From NCBI RefSeq assembly GCF_019392245.1, contig NZ_JAHXRL010000002.1:310001-374000 (forward strand): a stretch of 64,000 nt of DNA, written 5' to 3'. This document shows positions 26,891 through 36,952 of the stretch, piece by piece; the stretch's first letter is position 1, and each line of letters begins with the position of its first letter. The notes beneath the pieces were generated by a model. That model did not search any database. It saw only the letters and a list, made by a program, of their open reading frames with translations, and had not been told where the DNA came from. Position numbers and translations under genes: made by a program. Source of the stretch: Sulfitobacter sp. CW3 (GTDB lineage: Bacteria; Pseudomonadota; Alphaproteobacteria; Rhodobacterales; Rhodobacteraceae).

Positions 26891-28192
26891 CTACTCAGCT
26901 GCGGTGGCAGCTGGGTTGTTGGGATGCGTTGTCCAGTTGGCATAGTGAGGCTCAACAGCTTTTCCAGTACGCGGATCGGTAGCACCGGGGGCCATGGCTT
27001 CCATTGTGATGCAATCCTCGACCGGGCAAACATTGACGCACAGATTGCAGGCGACACATTCGTCATCAAGAACTGAGAACACGCGATCCTCGTCCATTGC
27101 GATCGCCTGATGCGACGTGTCTTCGCACGCGGCAAAGCATCGGCCACAAGAAATGCACAAGTCCTGGTTTATCTTGGCCTTGGCAATATAGTTCAGGTTT
27201 AGCTGATTCCAGTCGGTCACATTCGGGACCGCTTTGCGGACCAGTTGATCGACCGAAGTCATGCCTTTTTCATCCATGTATTCAGACAGACCGCTGATCA
27301 TCTCTTGGACGATTTTGAACCCGTAGGTCATGGCGGCCGTACACACCTGCACGTTGCCAGCACCAAGGGCGATGAATTCCGCCGCATCGCGCCATGTGGT
27401 GACCCCGCCGATCCCGCTGATCGGCATATTTGCCAAGCCGGGGTCGCGGGCGATTTCTGCGACCATATTCAACGCAATTGGCTTTACCGCCGGGCCGCAA
27501 TAGCCGCCATGCGCGCCCTTGCCGTCAATGGTGGGTTCCGGCGCGAACAAATCCAAATCCACTGATGTAATCGAATTGATCGTGTTGATCAGACTGACGG
27601 CATCGGCCCCGCCGCGCTGCGCCGCCTCGGCGGGTTTGCGAATGTCCGCGATATTCGGTGTCAGTTTAACGATCACGGGCATCCGCGTGCTCGCCTTGAC
27701 CCACCGTGTGACCATTTCGATATATTCGGGTACTTGGCCAACGGCCGCGCCCATGCCGCGTTCCGACATCCCATGCGGGCAGCCAAAGTTCAGCTCGACC
27801 CCGTCAGCGCCGGTTTCTTCGACCAAGGGCAGAATGTATTTCCACGGCTCTTCCTCGCAAGGCACCATAAGCGAAACCACCATAGCGCGGTCAGGATAAT
27901 CACGTTTGACCGTTTTGATCTCTTGCAGGTTCAACGCTAAGGGGCGGTCGGTGATCAATTCGATGTTGTTTAACCCCAACAACCGACGGTCAGCACCATA
28001 GATAGCGCCATATCGCGGCCCGTTGACGTTAACCACGGCCGGATCAATGCCCAGCGTTTTCCAGACCACACCGCCCCAGCCCGCCTCAAAGGCGCGGCGC
28101 ACGTTGTATTCCTTATCGGTTGGCGGCGCAGAGGCCAGCCAGAATGGGTTTGGGCTTTTGATACCCACGAATTCGCTTCTTAGATCCGCCAT
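26891..28192 (-). CDS. preA: NAD-dependent dihydropyrimidine dehydrogenase, subunit PreA
   Basis: The catalytic FMN and iron-sulfur subunit (433 residues) that reduces uracil or thymine to the dihydro form, step one of the pathway. The FMN barrel includes NPFWLASAPPT, VELNFGCPHGMSERGMG and ISGIGGVTTWRDAAEFI. Two C-terminal 4Fe-4S motifs follow: CISCGRCFAAC and CVACNLCVNVCPVEDC. GAGGGGAG precedes the ATG. It is directly downstream of preT in the same operon, as in E. coli. Confidence 0.95.
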   Translation of the reverse strand: MADLRSEFVGIKSPNPFWLASAPPTDKEYNVRRAFEAGWGGVVWKTLGIDPAVVNVNGPRYGAIYGADRRLLGLNNIELITDRPLALNLQEIKTVKRDYPDRAMVVSLMVPCEEEPWKYILPLVEETGADGVELNFGCPHGMSERGMGAAVGQVPEYIEMVTRWVKASTRMPVIVKLTPNIADIRKPAEAAQRGGADAVSLINTINSITSVDLDLFAPEPTIDGKGAHGGYCGPAVKPIALNMVAEIARDPGLANMPISGIGGVTTWRDAAEFIALGAGNVQVCTAAMTYGFKIVQEMISGLSEYMDEKGMTSVDQLVRKAVPNVTDWNQLNLNYIAKAKINQDLCISCGRCFAACEDTSHQAIAMDEDRVFSVLDDECVACNLCVNVCPVEDCITMEAMAPGATDPRTGKAVEPHYANWTTHPNNPAATAAE

Positions 28193-28214
28193 TTGCTTTC
28201 TCCCCTCGGGTGGT

Positions 28215-29537
28215 TCAACCCACCAATGTCATGTGAATATCCATCGCCGCATCGCGCCCTTCGGCAACGGCAGTCACGGTCAGATCGTCGCCTCCGCTGG
28301 CGCAATCGCCGCCCGCCCAGACACCATCAACACTGGTGCGCCCTGCGTCATCGACCTTGATCTTGCGCCCCTCAAGGGCTGGCAATGCGTCCCCTTGCAG
28401 CGTTTGACCGATGGCCTTGAACACCTGATCCGCAGCAAGGCGCAGCATCTGCCCGGTACCTTGCATGTCCGCGTCGACATATTCGAATTCGATCTCGCGC
28501 ACGGCACCGTTCCCATGCACAGCAACAGGCACGGCCTGGTTCACAATCCGCACACCCTTTGACGCGGCGAGGTCTTGTTCAAACACGCTTGCGTTCATCC
28601 GGTCACGACCACGACGGTACACCAGCGTCACATTCAACGCGCCCAACAGCTTGGCCTGAACCGCAGCATCAATCGCGGTCATACCGCCCCCGATCACCAC
28701 AACATCACGCCCGATTGGCACCTGCGCCACATCACCAGCCTGACGCAGATCAGCGATGAAATCGACGGCATCCAAGACGCCATCCTTGTCCTCGCCTGTC
28801 GCGCCCAAGGCGTTTACACCGCCCAGCCCCATACCAAGGAACACAGCATCATAGTCGGCCTTTAGCCCTTCTAGGGTAATCTCTGCCCCCAAGGCAGATC
28901 CGGTCTGCATGGTGATCCCGCCAATCTGCATCAGCCAGTCGACCTCGGCCTGTGCGAAACCGTTGGGCGTTTTATAGGTCGCGATCCCGTATTCGTTCAG
29001 GCCACCGGGTTTCGGGCGCGCATCATGTACAACGACATCGTGACCCATCATCGCCAGACGGTGTGCACAAGACAGGCCAGCCGGACCGGCACCCACAACC
29101 GCGACGCGCTTGCCCGTGGGTGCCGCGCGTTCAAACGGGTGCTTGCCTTGTTGCTGTAAATGATCTGTCGCAAAGCGTTGCAGCTCTCCGATTTTCACCG
29201 GCTTGCCTTCGGCGATTTCGCGCACGCAGGCTTGTTCGCAGAGCTGTTCGGTCGGGCAAACGCGGGCGCACATGCCGCCCATGATGTTCTGGCTAAGAAT
29301 GGTTTTCGCAGCGGCGTCAGGCGTGCCTGTTGCGATTTGCCGGATGAACAAAGGGATATCGATATCTGTCGGGCAGGCCGTAATACACGGCGCATCATGA
29401 CAAAAGTAACACCGATCCGCCGCGACCAATGCCTCGTGTGGATCAAGGGGGGGGTGAAGATCGGAAAACTGATCGGCATAGGCCGACGCCTCTAGTCGCC
29501 CTGCCGTAATACCCGGCTCAAACATTTTCTGCGACAT
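28215..29537 (-). CDS. preT: Dihydropyrimidine dehydrogenase, NADH-binding subunit PreT
   Basis: A 440-residue flavoprotein that passes electrons from NAD(P)H to PreA. The N-terminal GltD-like Fe-S domain has CYFCHDAPCITACPTDID and MGGMCARVCPTEQLCEQAC. The FAD motif is VAVVGAGPAGLSCAHRLA (about residue 145) and the NAD motif VVVIGGGMTAIDAAVQA. The C-terminus has GVWAGGDCASGGD. The start at 29537 (MSQKMFEPGITAGR) follows AGAGGTG; the frame upstream is open but lacks family sequence and would run through the operator. Preceded by a RutR-like palindrome. Confidence 0.94.
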   Translation of the reverse strand: MSQKMFEPGITAGRLEASAYADQFSDLHPPLDPHEALVAADRCYFCHDAPCITACPTDIDIPLFIRQIATGTPDAAAKTILSQNIMGGMCARVCPTEQLCEQACVREIAEGKPVKIGELQRFATDHLQQQGKHPFERAAPTGKRVAVVGAGPAGLSCAHRLAMMGHDVVVHDARPKPGGLNEYGIATYKTPNGFAQAEVDWLMQIGGITMQTGSALGAEITLEGLKADYDAVFLGMGLGGVNALGATGEDKDGVLDAVDFIADLRQAGDVAQVPIGRDVVVIGGGMTAIDAAVQAKLLGALNVTLVYRRGRDRMNASVFEQDLAASKGVRIVNQAVPVAVHGNGAVREIEFEYVDADMQGTGQMLRLAADQVFKAIGQTLQGDALPALEGRKIKVDDAGRTSVDGVWAGGDCASGGDDLTVTAVAEGRDAAMDIHMTLVG

Positions 29538-29592
29538 TGATACACCTCTGCTGTCACCTGCTGTTGTTTGAACGGTGCAACGGAATGATTTT

Positions 29593-29608
29593 TTTATCAA
29601 CTGGTAAA
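29593..29608. promoter_or_regulatory. Probable RutR operator upstream of preT-preA
   Basis: TTTATCAACTGGTAAA: arms TTTATCA / TGGTAAA around a two-base centre. One arm is identical to the 25553 site and the other differs at one base. It lies 56 bases before the preT start codon. Confidence 0.75.
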
Positions 29609-29675
29609 ATTATTTCAAAGTTGTGAAATTTCGTGCGCAACTGCCCGCCGATAGAGCGTTGCGCGACAAAAACCC

Positions 29676-29704
29676 TTGATTTTAGAAAGGGTGCTGGCAA
29701 TATT
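29676..29704 (+). promoter_or_regulatory. Possible promoter of cold-shock gene 2
   Basis: TTGATT and AATATT are spaced by 17 bases, which fits a housekeeping sigma promoter. It would give a leader of about 110 bases before the csp start at 29820. Confidence 0.35.
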
Positions 29705-29819
29705 CTCGTGCGACGCGAAAAACTTTCGACCTCTTCGGCTTTTGCCACGGTTCGATCAAGTTATGACCGGGCCACGCTGCCGCATAATGCGGGCAGCCCA
29801 AAGACAGGAGAAACGGCGC

Positions 29820-30026
29820 ATGGCAACTGGCACCGTAAAATGGTTTAACACAACCAAGGGTTATGGATTTATCGCGCCTGATGGCGGCGGCAAGGACATC
29901 TTTGTTCACATCTCGGCGGTAGAGCGTGCGGGCCTGACGGGTCTGGCGGACAACCAAAAAGTGACCTTCGACATCGAAGATGGCCGTGATGGTCGCGAAA
30001 GCGCTGGCAACATCGCCCTCGCGTAA
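29820..30026 (+). CDS. Cold-shock protein, CspA family (copy 2)
   Basis: A 68-residue OB-fold cold-shock protein, nearly identical to the copy at 17673-17879. Differences include Tyr for Phe in RNP1 (KGYGFIAPD), GGKDIFVHISAV in RNP2, and [12 protein letters not shown] near the end. CAGGAG lies 9 bases before the ATG. It is monocistronic, with a terminator overlapping the end of the next, convergent gene. The leader differs from that of copy 1, so the two paralogues may respond to different signals; that is inference. Confidence 0.95.
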   Translation: MATGTVKWFNTTKGYGFIAPDGGGKDIFVHISAVERAGLTGLADNQKVTFDIEDGRDGRESAGNIALA

Positions 30027-30054
30027 ATCTGACGCGCCTATATCAAGACAGTTG

Positions 30055-30076
30055 CGGGCATTTCGGTGCCCGTTTT
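30055..30076 (+). terminator. Terminator after cold-shock gene 2
   Basis: CGGGCA / TGCCCG with loop TTTCGG, followed by TTTTA. It reaches into the stop codon of the convergent esterase gene (30075). Confidence 0.75.
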
Positions 30077-30722
30077 AGTGCGCTTTGATATCTTCGATCA
30101 GGGCTAGCACCTTTGGGCCCATCGCAGTGACGATTTTCGCCACGCCTTCCTTGTTCGGATGCACCCCATCGGATTGGAAAAACGCTTGGGCCTGCGAAAG
30201 CTCTGGCAGTTTTCCATCAACCGCCAATCCGGCAAAAAAGCTGTTCAGGAATTCGGCCCCGTATTGCTCAGCCAGTTCTGGGTAGAGCGCGTCGAACGCG
30301 GATTTGTATTCCGGCCCATAGTTTCCCGGGGCTGTCATACCGACAAGTAATACTTCGACTTCGGCGGTTTGGGCCGCATCTAAAATGCCATCGATATTGG
30401 CGCGGCTGACGGCGGGGTCCAGCCCGCGCAGCACATCATTACCGCCAAGCGCCACGATCATCCCGTCAACATCAGGCGTCAGGGTCCAGCCAACACGGCT
30501 TAGCCCGCCGGCTGTGGTATCGCCCGACACCCCCGCATTCACCAGCTTCACATCTGCGCCATTCTCATCCAGCCAGGTCTGCAATTGCGGCACCAAACCA
30601 TCCTCGGCGGGCAGGCCGTAGCCTTGCGTCAGGCTGTCACCCAATGCTGCTATTACAATAGGCTCGGCCGCGACACAGCCTGCTAAAACCGTAACAAAGC
30701 CAGCTAAAACCTTGTGCATCAT
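30075..30722 (-). CDS. tesA: Arylesterase / SGNH hydrolase, TesA-like
   Basis: A 215-residue exported SGNH-fold hydrolase acting on acyl or aryl esters and perhaps on lysophospholipids, as TesA does. Blocks: I ALGDSLTQGYGL (nucleophile Ser), II NAGVSGDTTAGG, III VALGGNDVLRG, V DGVHPN (Asp and His). The start MMHKVLAGFVTVLAGC, with GGAG 8 bases upstream, gives a short signal with a lipobox-like LAGC, so a lipoprotein form is possible. It is divergent from ybbA-ybbP, the same neighbourhood as tesA in E. coli. Confidence 0.92.
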   Translation of the reverse strand: MMHKVLAGFVTVLAGCVAAEPIVIAALGDSLTQGYGLPAEDGLVPQLQTWLDENGADVKLVNAGVSGDTTAGGLSRVGWTLTPDVDGMIVALGGNDVLRGLDPAVSRANIDGILDAAQTAEVEVLLVGMTAPGNYGPEYKSAFDALYPELAEQYGAEFLNSFFAGLAVDGKLPELSQAQAFFQSDGVHPNKEGVAKIVTAMGPKVLALIEDIKAH

Positions 30723-30770
30723 TGCGAAAACTCCATATCCAACAGGAACCACCAACAAAAAGGCAGCCCA

Positions 30771-31439
30771 ATGACCGACCCGGTGTTCCAACTTCAAGAT
30801 GCGTCCCTGAAACTGAATGGCAATGCCGGACAAGTAGAAATCCTACATGGGATCACTTTGGGTGTAGCACAAGGTGAAACGGTCGCCCTTACCGGCCCCT
30901 CCGGTTCCGGCAAATCATCGCTGCTGATGGTCATGGGCGGGCTCGAGCAAGCCACAGGCGGCACCGTGCGCGCCTTGGGCCAAGACCTAACCGCCATGAG
31001 CGAGGATGGATTGGCCAAATTCCGGCGGGGACGCATGGGCATCGTGTTTCAATCCTTCCACCTGATCCCCACCATGACCGCACTGGAAAATGTCGCCACC
31101 CCGCTAGAGCTGAACGGCGTCCCCGATGCGTTCGAGCGGGCCGAGGCTGAACTGATCGCCGTCGGCCTTGGGCACCGCCTGAACCATTATCCCGCGCAAA
31201 TGTCAGGCGGTGAACAGCAGCGTGTTGCGCTTGCCCGCGCCTCTGCCCCACGGCCAGCGATTTTGTTAGCGGATGAACCCACCGGCAATCTGGACAGCAC
31301 AAACGGTGCCGCAATCATGGAGCTGCTGTTTGATCTGCGCGAAAAATACGGGGCGACGCTGGTGCTGGTGACCCACTCTGACGAACTGGCCGCGCGCTGT
31401 GACCGAGTCGTGACCCTGACCGACGGTCGCATCGTATGA
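30771..31439 (+). CDS. ybbA: ABC transporter ATP-binding protein, YbbA type
   Basis: A 222-residue ATPase of the LolD/MacB-like group. Motifs: GPSGSGKSS (Walker A, about residue 43), MSGGEQQRVALARA (signature), ILLADEPTGNLDS (Walker B) and VTHSDELAARCD. The ATG at 30771 gives MTDPVFQLQDASLKL; a longer in-frame start is not supported. It overlaps the following permease by 4 bases (ATGA). Together they form a type VII-like ABC system that probably works as an extractor or regulator at the inner membrane; the substrate is not known. Confidence 0.93.
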   Translation: MTDPVFQLQDASLKLNGNAGQVEILHGITLGVAQGETVALTGPSGSGKSSLLMVMGGLEQATGGTVRALGQDLTAMSEDGLAKFRRGRMGIVFQSFHLIPTMTALENVATPLELNGVPDAFERAEAELIAVGLGHRLNHYPAQMSGGEQQRVALARASAPRPAILLADEPTGNLDSTNGAAIMELLFDLREKYGATLVLVTHSDELAARCDRVVTLTDGRIV

Positions 31440-33964
31440 GCCTTTCTCTTGCGACCCGCTTTGCCCGCCGCGAAATGCGCGGGGGGCTGCGGGGGTTTCG
31501 CCTGTTTCTGGCCTGCCTTGCCTTGGGTGTTGCTGCGATTGCTGCCGTCGGCTCTGTTCGGTCCGCGATCGAGGGCGGATTGCAGCGCGAGGGTGCCGCG
31601 CTACTTGGCGGCACCGCCGAGCTTGATTTCACCTATCGTTTTGCCACTGCGGATGAACGCGCATGGATTGATGCGCAGGCCACCGATGTATCAGAGGTGG
31701 TTGAATTTCGGTCCATGGCTGTTGTCGGCGATGGGGCCGCCGCAGATCGCGCACTAACGCAGATCAAAGGGGTGGATGATCTTTACCCCCTTGTTGGTAC
31801 AATGGCGCTGGACCCCGAAATGCCGCTTGAACAAGCACTTGCCCACACGGATGGCTTGTCTGGTGCGGTGATGGAACGTGCGCTGTCGGACCGGCTGGGC
31901 CTTTCCCCCGGTGACGAGTTCAAACTTGGCACCAAGGAATTTCGCCTGACCGCCCTGATCCTGCGCGAACCCGATAGTGCCGCCAGCGGCTTTGCCCTTG
32001 GGCCACGGACGTTGTTGCGCACAGAAAGTCTGGATGGTGCGGGGCTACTGTCGGCTGGCACCTTGTTTAATTCAAAATACCGGATGCTTTTGCCGCCTGA
32101 AACGGACCTCGACCAGTTGAAAAACGCCGCGCAGTTGCGGTTCGAAAACAGCGGCATGCGCTGGACTGACGCCCGCAACGGTGCCCCCGGTGTGTCGCGC
32201 TTTGTCGAACGTCTGACGGCATTCCTCGTGCTGGTTGGTTTGTCCGGCCTTGCCGTGGGTGGTGTCGGCGTATCTGCGGCCGTGCGGTCCTATCTGAATG
32301 GCAAGACCGAGGTGATCGCGACCCTGCGTGCCCTTGGGGCCGACCGCGCCACCATCTTTCAAACCTATTTCATCCAGATCGGATTACTGTCTTTGCTTGG
32401 CGTTGCCATTGGCGTGATCCTGGGGGCCATCGCTCCGCTTGTTTTTGCGCCGCTTATTTCGGCCCGCCTGCCGATCCCTGCCGCCTTTTCAATCTATCCG
32501 GCACCCTTGATCGAGGCGGGAATTTACGGCCTGTTAACCGCCTTTGCCTTCACCCTTTGGCCACTTGCCCGTAGTGAGAATATTCGCGCAGCCACGTTGT
32601 TTCGCGATGCGTGGGACGGGGCGGCACGTTTCCCTGCGCCGCGCTATATCGTGGTCATCGCACTGACCGTCGCGCTTTTGGTCGCATTGGCGGGGTGGTT
32701 CAACGGCAGCTGGATGCTGACGCTGTGGACACTGGGTGGGATTGCCGGTGCCTTGCTTATCCTGACTTTGGCCGCCGCAATTGTGCGTTTTCTCGCGCAA
32801 CGTGCCGCGCATTTGGCACGCGGGTATCCGCAGGTCCGTTGGGCCCTGACCGCCATTGGCGGCAACGCTGAAGGGGCCAGCGCCGTGGTGCTGTCACTTG
32901 GCCTTGGGTTGTCGGTTCTGGCAGCGGTCGGACAAATAGATGGCAACTTGCGACAGGCCATTTCAGGCAACCTGCCGGACATCGCGCCATCGTACTTCTT
33001 TGTCGATATCCAAAAAGACCAGATCGACGGCTACACCAAACGGCTGACCGATGATCCGGCTGTCAGCCGTATCGACAGCGCGCCGATGCTGCGCGGCGTG
33101 GTGACACAGATCAACGGACGCCCCGCCAAAGATGTGGCAGGCGATCACTGGGTCGTGCGTGGTGATCGCGGCGTGACCTATGCCGCCACACCGGGCAAGG
33201 ATGCCATCATCACCGCCGGTGAATGGTGGGCACCCGATTACACCGGCCCCCCGCTGATCAGTTTTGCCGCCGAAGAGGCCGAGGAAATCGGTCTGAGCCT
33301 TGGCGACACCCTGACCATCAACGTATTGGGCCGCGACGTCACCGGCACGATTGCCAGCTTTCAAGAGGTCGATTTTTCCACCGCAGGCATCGGCTTTATC
33401 CTGACGATGAACCCAGCCGCACTCGAAGGGGCACCGCATACATTCATCTCGACCGTCTATGCCGAACCAGAGGCCGAAGCCGCGATCCTGCGCGATATCG
33501 CCACCGCCTATCCCAACATCACCGCAATTCGCGTGCGCGACGCCATTGACCGCGTGGCCGCAGTGCTGGCAGGGCTGGCAGCCGCCACATCATACGGCGC
33601 AGCGGCGACCCTGTTGACGGGGTTTCTGGTGTTGATTGGTGCGGCGGCTGCTGGCGCTGATGCACGCCGCTACGAGGCCGCATTGCTCAAAACACTGGGC
33701 GCATCCCGCCGCGCCATCGCAACCAGCTTTTTGCTGCGGGCCGCTCTTTTGGGGCTGTTTGCCGGGGCCGTCGCCCTGCTTGCCGGTATTTTGGGTGGCT
33801 GGGCCGTCAGCCGTTTCGTGATGGAAACACAGTTCAGTGTCATCTGGCCCTCGGCCATATTGATCATTGTAGGTGGTGCGTTGGCGTCCGTCCTGGCCTC
33901 GCTGGGGTTTGCCGTCAAAGCGTTGAATGCCCGCCCCGCACAGGTGCTACGCGCCCGAGAATAG
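31436..33964 (+). CDS. ybbP: FtsX-family ABC permease, YbbP type
   Basis: An 842-residue membrane protein that pairs with the preceding ATPase. An N-terminal helix (LFLACLALGVAAIAAVGS) precedes a periplasmic domain, then come helices around residues 260-460 (FLVLVGLSGLAVGGVGVSAAV; typical FtsX loop YLNGKTEVIATLRALGADRATIFQTYF), a second periplasmic domain, and a C-terminal three-helix FtsX block (ALLKTLGASRRAIATSFLLRAALLGLFAG). Total about ten helices, as in E. coli YbbP. Translation is coupled to ybbA. Exact function unknown. Confidence 0.93.
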   Translation: MSLSLATRFARREMRGGLRGFRLFLACLALGVAAIAAVGSVRSAIEGGLQREGAALLGGTAELDFTYRFATADERAWIDAQATDVSEVVEFRSMAVVGDGAAADRALTQIKGVDDLYPLVGTMALDPEMPLEQALAHTDGLSGAVMERALSDRLGLSPGDEFKLGTKEFRLTALILREPDSAASGFALGPRTLLRTESLDGAGLLSAGTLFNSKYRMLLPPETDLDQLKNAAQLRFENSGMRWTDARNGAPGVSRFVERLTAFLVLVGLSGLAVGGVGVSAAVRSYLNGKTEVIATLRALGADRATIFQTYFIQIGLLSLLGVAIGVILGAIAPLVFAPLISARLPIPAAFSIYPAPLIEAGIYGLLTAFAFTLWPLARSENIRAATLFRDAWDGAARFPAPRYIVVIALTVALLVALAGWFNGSWMLTLWTLGGIAGALLILTLAAAIVRFLAQRAAHLARGYPQVRWALTAIGGNAEGASAVVLSLGLGLSVLAAVGQIDGNLRQAISGNLPDIAPSYFFVDIQKDQIDGYTKRLTDDPAVSRIDSAPMLRGVVTQINGRPAKDVAGDHWVVRGDRGVTYAATPGKDAIITAGEWWAPDYTGPPLISFAAEEAEEIGLSLGDTLTINVLGRDVTGTIASFQEVDFSTAGIGFILTMNPAALEGAPHTFISTVYAEPEAEAAILRDIATAYPNITAIRVRDAIDRVAAVLAGLAAATSYGAAATLLTGFLVLIGAAAAGADARRYEAALLKTLGASRRAIATSFLLRAALLGLFAGAVALLAGILGGWAVSRFVMETQFSVIWPSAILIIVGGALASVLASLGFAVKALNARPAQVLRARE

Positions 33965-34041
33965 CGTCGCCGCTGCAATCGCCTGTTTCGTCCAATAGGG
34001 CTGCGCCTGCGCATGGGTTTTAGCCACGCGCAGGTGCGTAA

Positions 34042-36885
34042 TTATTCTGCCGCTTCTGCGTAGTCTTCCATCGGGGGGCAGGTGCAGATCAGGTTCCGGT
34101 CGCCATGCACATTGTCCACGCGATTAACCGGTGGCCAGTATTTGTCCACGCGGAACGCACCGGGGGGGAAACACCCCTGTTCGCGGGTGTAGGGCAGGTC
34201 CCAATCGCCCACCAGATCCTCGACCGTGTGCGGCGCGTTTTTCAGCGTGTTATTCTCCCGCGGCATATCGCCGTTTTCAATCGCACGTATTTCTTCGCGG
34301 ATCGCCAACATCGCATCACAGAACCGATCCAGCTCGGCTTTGGTCTCGGATTCCGTCGGCTCGACCATCAGCGTACCTGCAACAGGAAAGCTCATCGTGG
34401 GGGCGTGGAAACCCGCATCGATCAGACGCTTGGCGACATCATCAACCGTGACACCTGCGCTTTCCTCGAACGGGCGCACGTCAAAGATACATTCATGCGC
34501 GACCCGACCTGTCGGTCCTTTGTACAGCACGTCATAGGCCCCTTCGAGCCGTTTCGCGATGTAGTTGGCGTTCAGGATCGCAACCCGCGTCGCCTGCGTC
34601 AGCCCGTCACCGCCCATCATCAGGCAATATGACCACGAAATCGGCAGCAAGGATGGCGAACCATATGGTGCCGCAGACACCGCGCCCTCTCCGCCATTCG
34701 GATGACCCGGCACATGGGGGATCAGGTGCGATTTGACACCAATCGGCCCCATGCCGGGGCCACCGCCGCCATGCGGAATGCAGAACGTCTTGTGCAGGTT
34801 CAGGTGGCTGACATCGCCGCCCACATCCCCTGGACGGGCAAGCCCGACCATCGCGTTCATATTGGCCCCGTCGATATAGACCTGACCACCATGGTCATGG
34901 GTGATACGGGTAACTTCGGTTACCGTTTCCTCGAACACGCCGTGGGTCGAGGGATAGGTGATCATGCAGCCCGCCAGGTTTTCGCTGTGCTTTTCAGCCT
35001 TTTCGCGGAAGTCGTCCAAATCGATATCGCCATTGGCCGCGGTTTTGATCACGACCACCTTCCAGCCGACCATATTGGCGCTGGCGGGGTTCGTCCCATG
35101 CGCCGACATCGGGATCAGACAGATGTTGCGATGCCCTTCGCCATTGGCGCGGTGATAGGCAGCAATGGCCAGCAGCCCCGCATATTCACCCTGCGCGCCC
35201 GAATTGGGCTGCATGGAAATCGCGTCATAGCCGGTGATATCGCACAGCTTGGCCGACAGATCGTCGATCATGTGTTTATACCCAAGCGCCTGATCTTGGG
35301 GCACAAACGGGTGGATCATCGAAAATTCGCGCCAGCTGACAGGCATCATTTCCGCGGCTGAATTCAGCTTCATCGTGCACGACCCCAGCGGGATCATCGC
35401 GCGGTCCAACGCCAGATCGCGGTCAGCCAGACGACGCATATAGCGCATCATCTCGGTCTCGGCGCGGTTCATGTGGAAAATCGGATGGGTCAGATATTGG
35501 CTCTCGCGGATCATCTGATCGGGGAAACGATACTGCGCCTCGAATTTTTCGTCCGTGCGCAGGATGCCAAAGGCACGCCAGACCGCTTCGATGGTCGCAG
35601 AGACGCTGCGTTCGTCCAGCGTGATGCCGACGCGGGTTTCGCCAACGCGGCGCAGGTTGATGCCTTCGTCTACGGCGGACTTCATCACAGCTGCCTGCAA
35701 GGGGCCAACGTCAACGGTGATCGTGTCAAAAAACGCCTGCGGATCGACCTTGAACCCGGCTTCCTCTAACCCGTTCGCCAAACGCACAGTCTTGCGGTGG
35801 ATGCGCTGCGCAATCGCTTTCAAGCCTTCCGGTCCGTGGAACACCGCATACATCGACGCCATCACAGCCAGCAAAGCCTGCGCCGTACACACGTTCGATG
35901 TCGCCTTTTCGCGGCGGATATGCTGCTCGCGGGTTTGCAGGGACAACCGATAGGCGCGGTTGCCATGTGCATCAATCGACACGCCTACAATTCGCCCCGG
36001 CATCGCGCGCTTATATGCGTCCTTGCACGCCATATAGGCGGCATGCGGGCCACCGTATCCTTCGGGCACGCCAAACCGTTGGGTTGAACCCACAGCAATG
36101 TCGGCCCCCATCGCGCCGGGCTCCTTCAGCAGGGTCAGCGCCATCGGGTCAGCTGTCACGACACCCAACGCACCAGCATCATGCAGCGCAGCGATATGCG
36201 ATGTGAAATCACGCACATGCCCATAGGTGCCGGGATACTGGAACAACGCACCAAAGACGGCGCTCGCGTCCATCTTGTCAGGGTCCCCAATGATCACTTC
36301 AATATCCAATGGTGCCGCGCGCGTTTGGATCACGGCGATGTTCTGCGGATGGCAATCGCGATCAACAAAAAACGCCTTGGCCTTCGACTTTGCAACCCGC
36401 ATCGCCATGGTCATCGCTTCGGCACAGGCTGTCGCCTCGTCCAGCAATGACGCATTGGCAATTTCAAGCCCTGTCAAATCACTGATCATGGTCTGGAAAT
36501 TCAACAGCGCCTCAAGACGCCCCTGGCTGATCTCGGGCTGATAAGGCGTATAGGCCGTGTACCAGGCGGGGTTCTCAAAAATGTTGCGCTGGATTGCAGG
36601 CGGCGTGACCGTCCCGTGATACCCCTGCCCGATCAGCGACGTCAGCACCTTGTTCTTGCCCGCCACCACGCGCATGTGCTCAAGCACTTCGCGCTCGGAC
36701 ATGGGCTTGCCGAAATCCAACGGCTCTTTTTGCCGGATCTTGGCGGGCATTGTGTCGTCGATCAGCGCCGCAAGGCTTTGCGCCCCCACGGTCTTGAGCA
36801 TCTCCGACATTTCCGCCGGAGACGGCCCGATATGTCTGCGGTTGGCAAAATCATACGGCAAATATTCGGTTGGCTTGAAAACCAT
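34042..36885 (-). CDS. gcvP: Glycine dehydrogenase (decarboxylating), P-protein
   Basis: The 947-residue P-protein of the glycine cleavage system, which decarboxylates glycine and passes the aminomethyl group to the lipoyl arm of GcvH. It is the single-chain (fused) form: an N-terminal half starting [13 protein letters not shown] and a C-terminal half with PLP lysine in [18 protein letters not shown]. Other blocks include [12 protein letters not shown] and [11 protein letters not shown]. It is the last gene of gcvT-gcvH-gcvP and is governed by the upstream glycine riboswitch. Confidence 0.97.
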   Translation of the reverse strand: MVFKPTEYLPYDFANRRHIGPSPAEMSEMLKTVGAQSLAALIDDTMPAKIRQKEPLDFGKPMSEREVLEHMRVVAGKNKVLTSLIGQGYHGTVTPPAIQRNIFENPAWYTAYTPYQPEISQGRLEALLNFQTMISDLTGLEIANASLLDEATACAEAMTMAMRVAKSKAKAFFVDRDCHPQNIAVIQTRAAPLDIEVIIGDPDKMDASAVFGALFQYPGTYGHVRDFTSHIAALHDAGALGVVTADPMALTLLKEPGAMGADIAVGSTQRFGVPEGYGGPHAAYMACKDAYKRAMPGRIVGVSIDAHGNRAYRLSLQTREQHIRREKATSNVCTAQALLAVMASMYAVFHGPEGLKAIAQRIHRKTVRLANGLEEAGFKVDPQAFFDTITVDVGPLQAAVMKSAVDEGINLRRVGETRVGITLDERSVSATIEAVWRAFGILRTDEKFEAQYRFPDQMIRESQYLTHPIFHMNRAETEMMRYMRRLADRDLALDRAMIPLGSCTMKLNSAAEMMPVSWREFSMIHPFVPQDQALGYKHMIDDLSAKLCDITGYDAISMQPNSGAQGEYAGLLAIAAYHRANGEGHRNICLIPMSAHGTNPASANMVGWKVVVIKTAANGDIDLDDFREKAEKHSENLAGCMITYPSTHGVFEETVTEVTRITHDHGGQVYIDGANMNAMVGLARPGDVGGDVSHLNLHKTFCIPHGGGGPGMGPIGVKSHLIPHVPGHPNGGEGAVSAAPYGSPSLLPISWSYCLMMGGDGLTQATRVAILNANYIAKRLEGAYDVLYKGPTGRVAHECIFDVRPFEESAGVTVDDVAKRLIDAGFHAPTMSFPVAGTLMVEPTESETKAELDRFCDAMLAIREEIRAIENGDMPRENNTLKNAPHTVEDLVGDWDLPYTREQGCFPPGAFRVDKYWPPVNRVDNVHGDRNLICTCPPMEDYAEAAE

Positions 36886-36900
36886 GGCGCAACGCCCCTC

Positions 36901-36942
36901 ATTCCAAATGGTCTAAAATCCCCGCCGGAGGCTCCGACGGGG
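36901..36942 (-). repeat. 3'-UTR element, variant CCATTTGG, between gcvH and gcvP
   Basis: On the minus strand it reads CCTCCGGCGGGGATTTTAG, then ACCATTTGGAAT. Its 5' part pairs with the preceding GTCGGAG to form a hairpin. It lies directly after the gcvH stop (36953) and before gcvP, so it could tune the ratio of the two products. Confidence 0.6.
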
Positions 36943-36952
36943 GCAAATCGGT

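Noticed and set aside
34005..34036. Hairpin between ybbP and gcvP
   Set aside because: A GC-rich stem with one wobble pair is present, but no T-run follows on either strand, so a terminator call is not supported.
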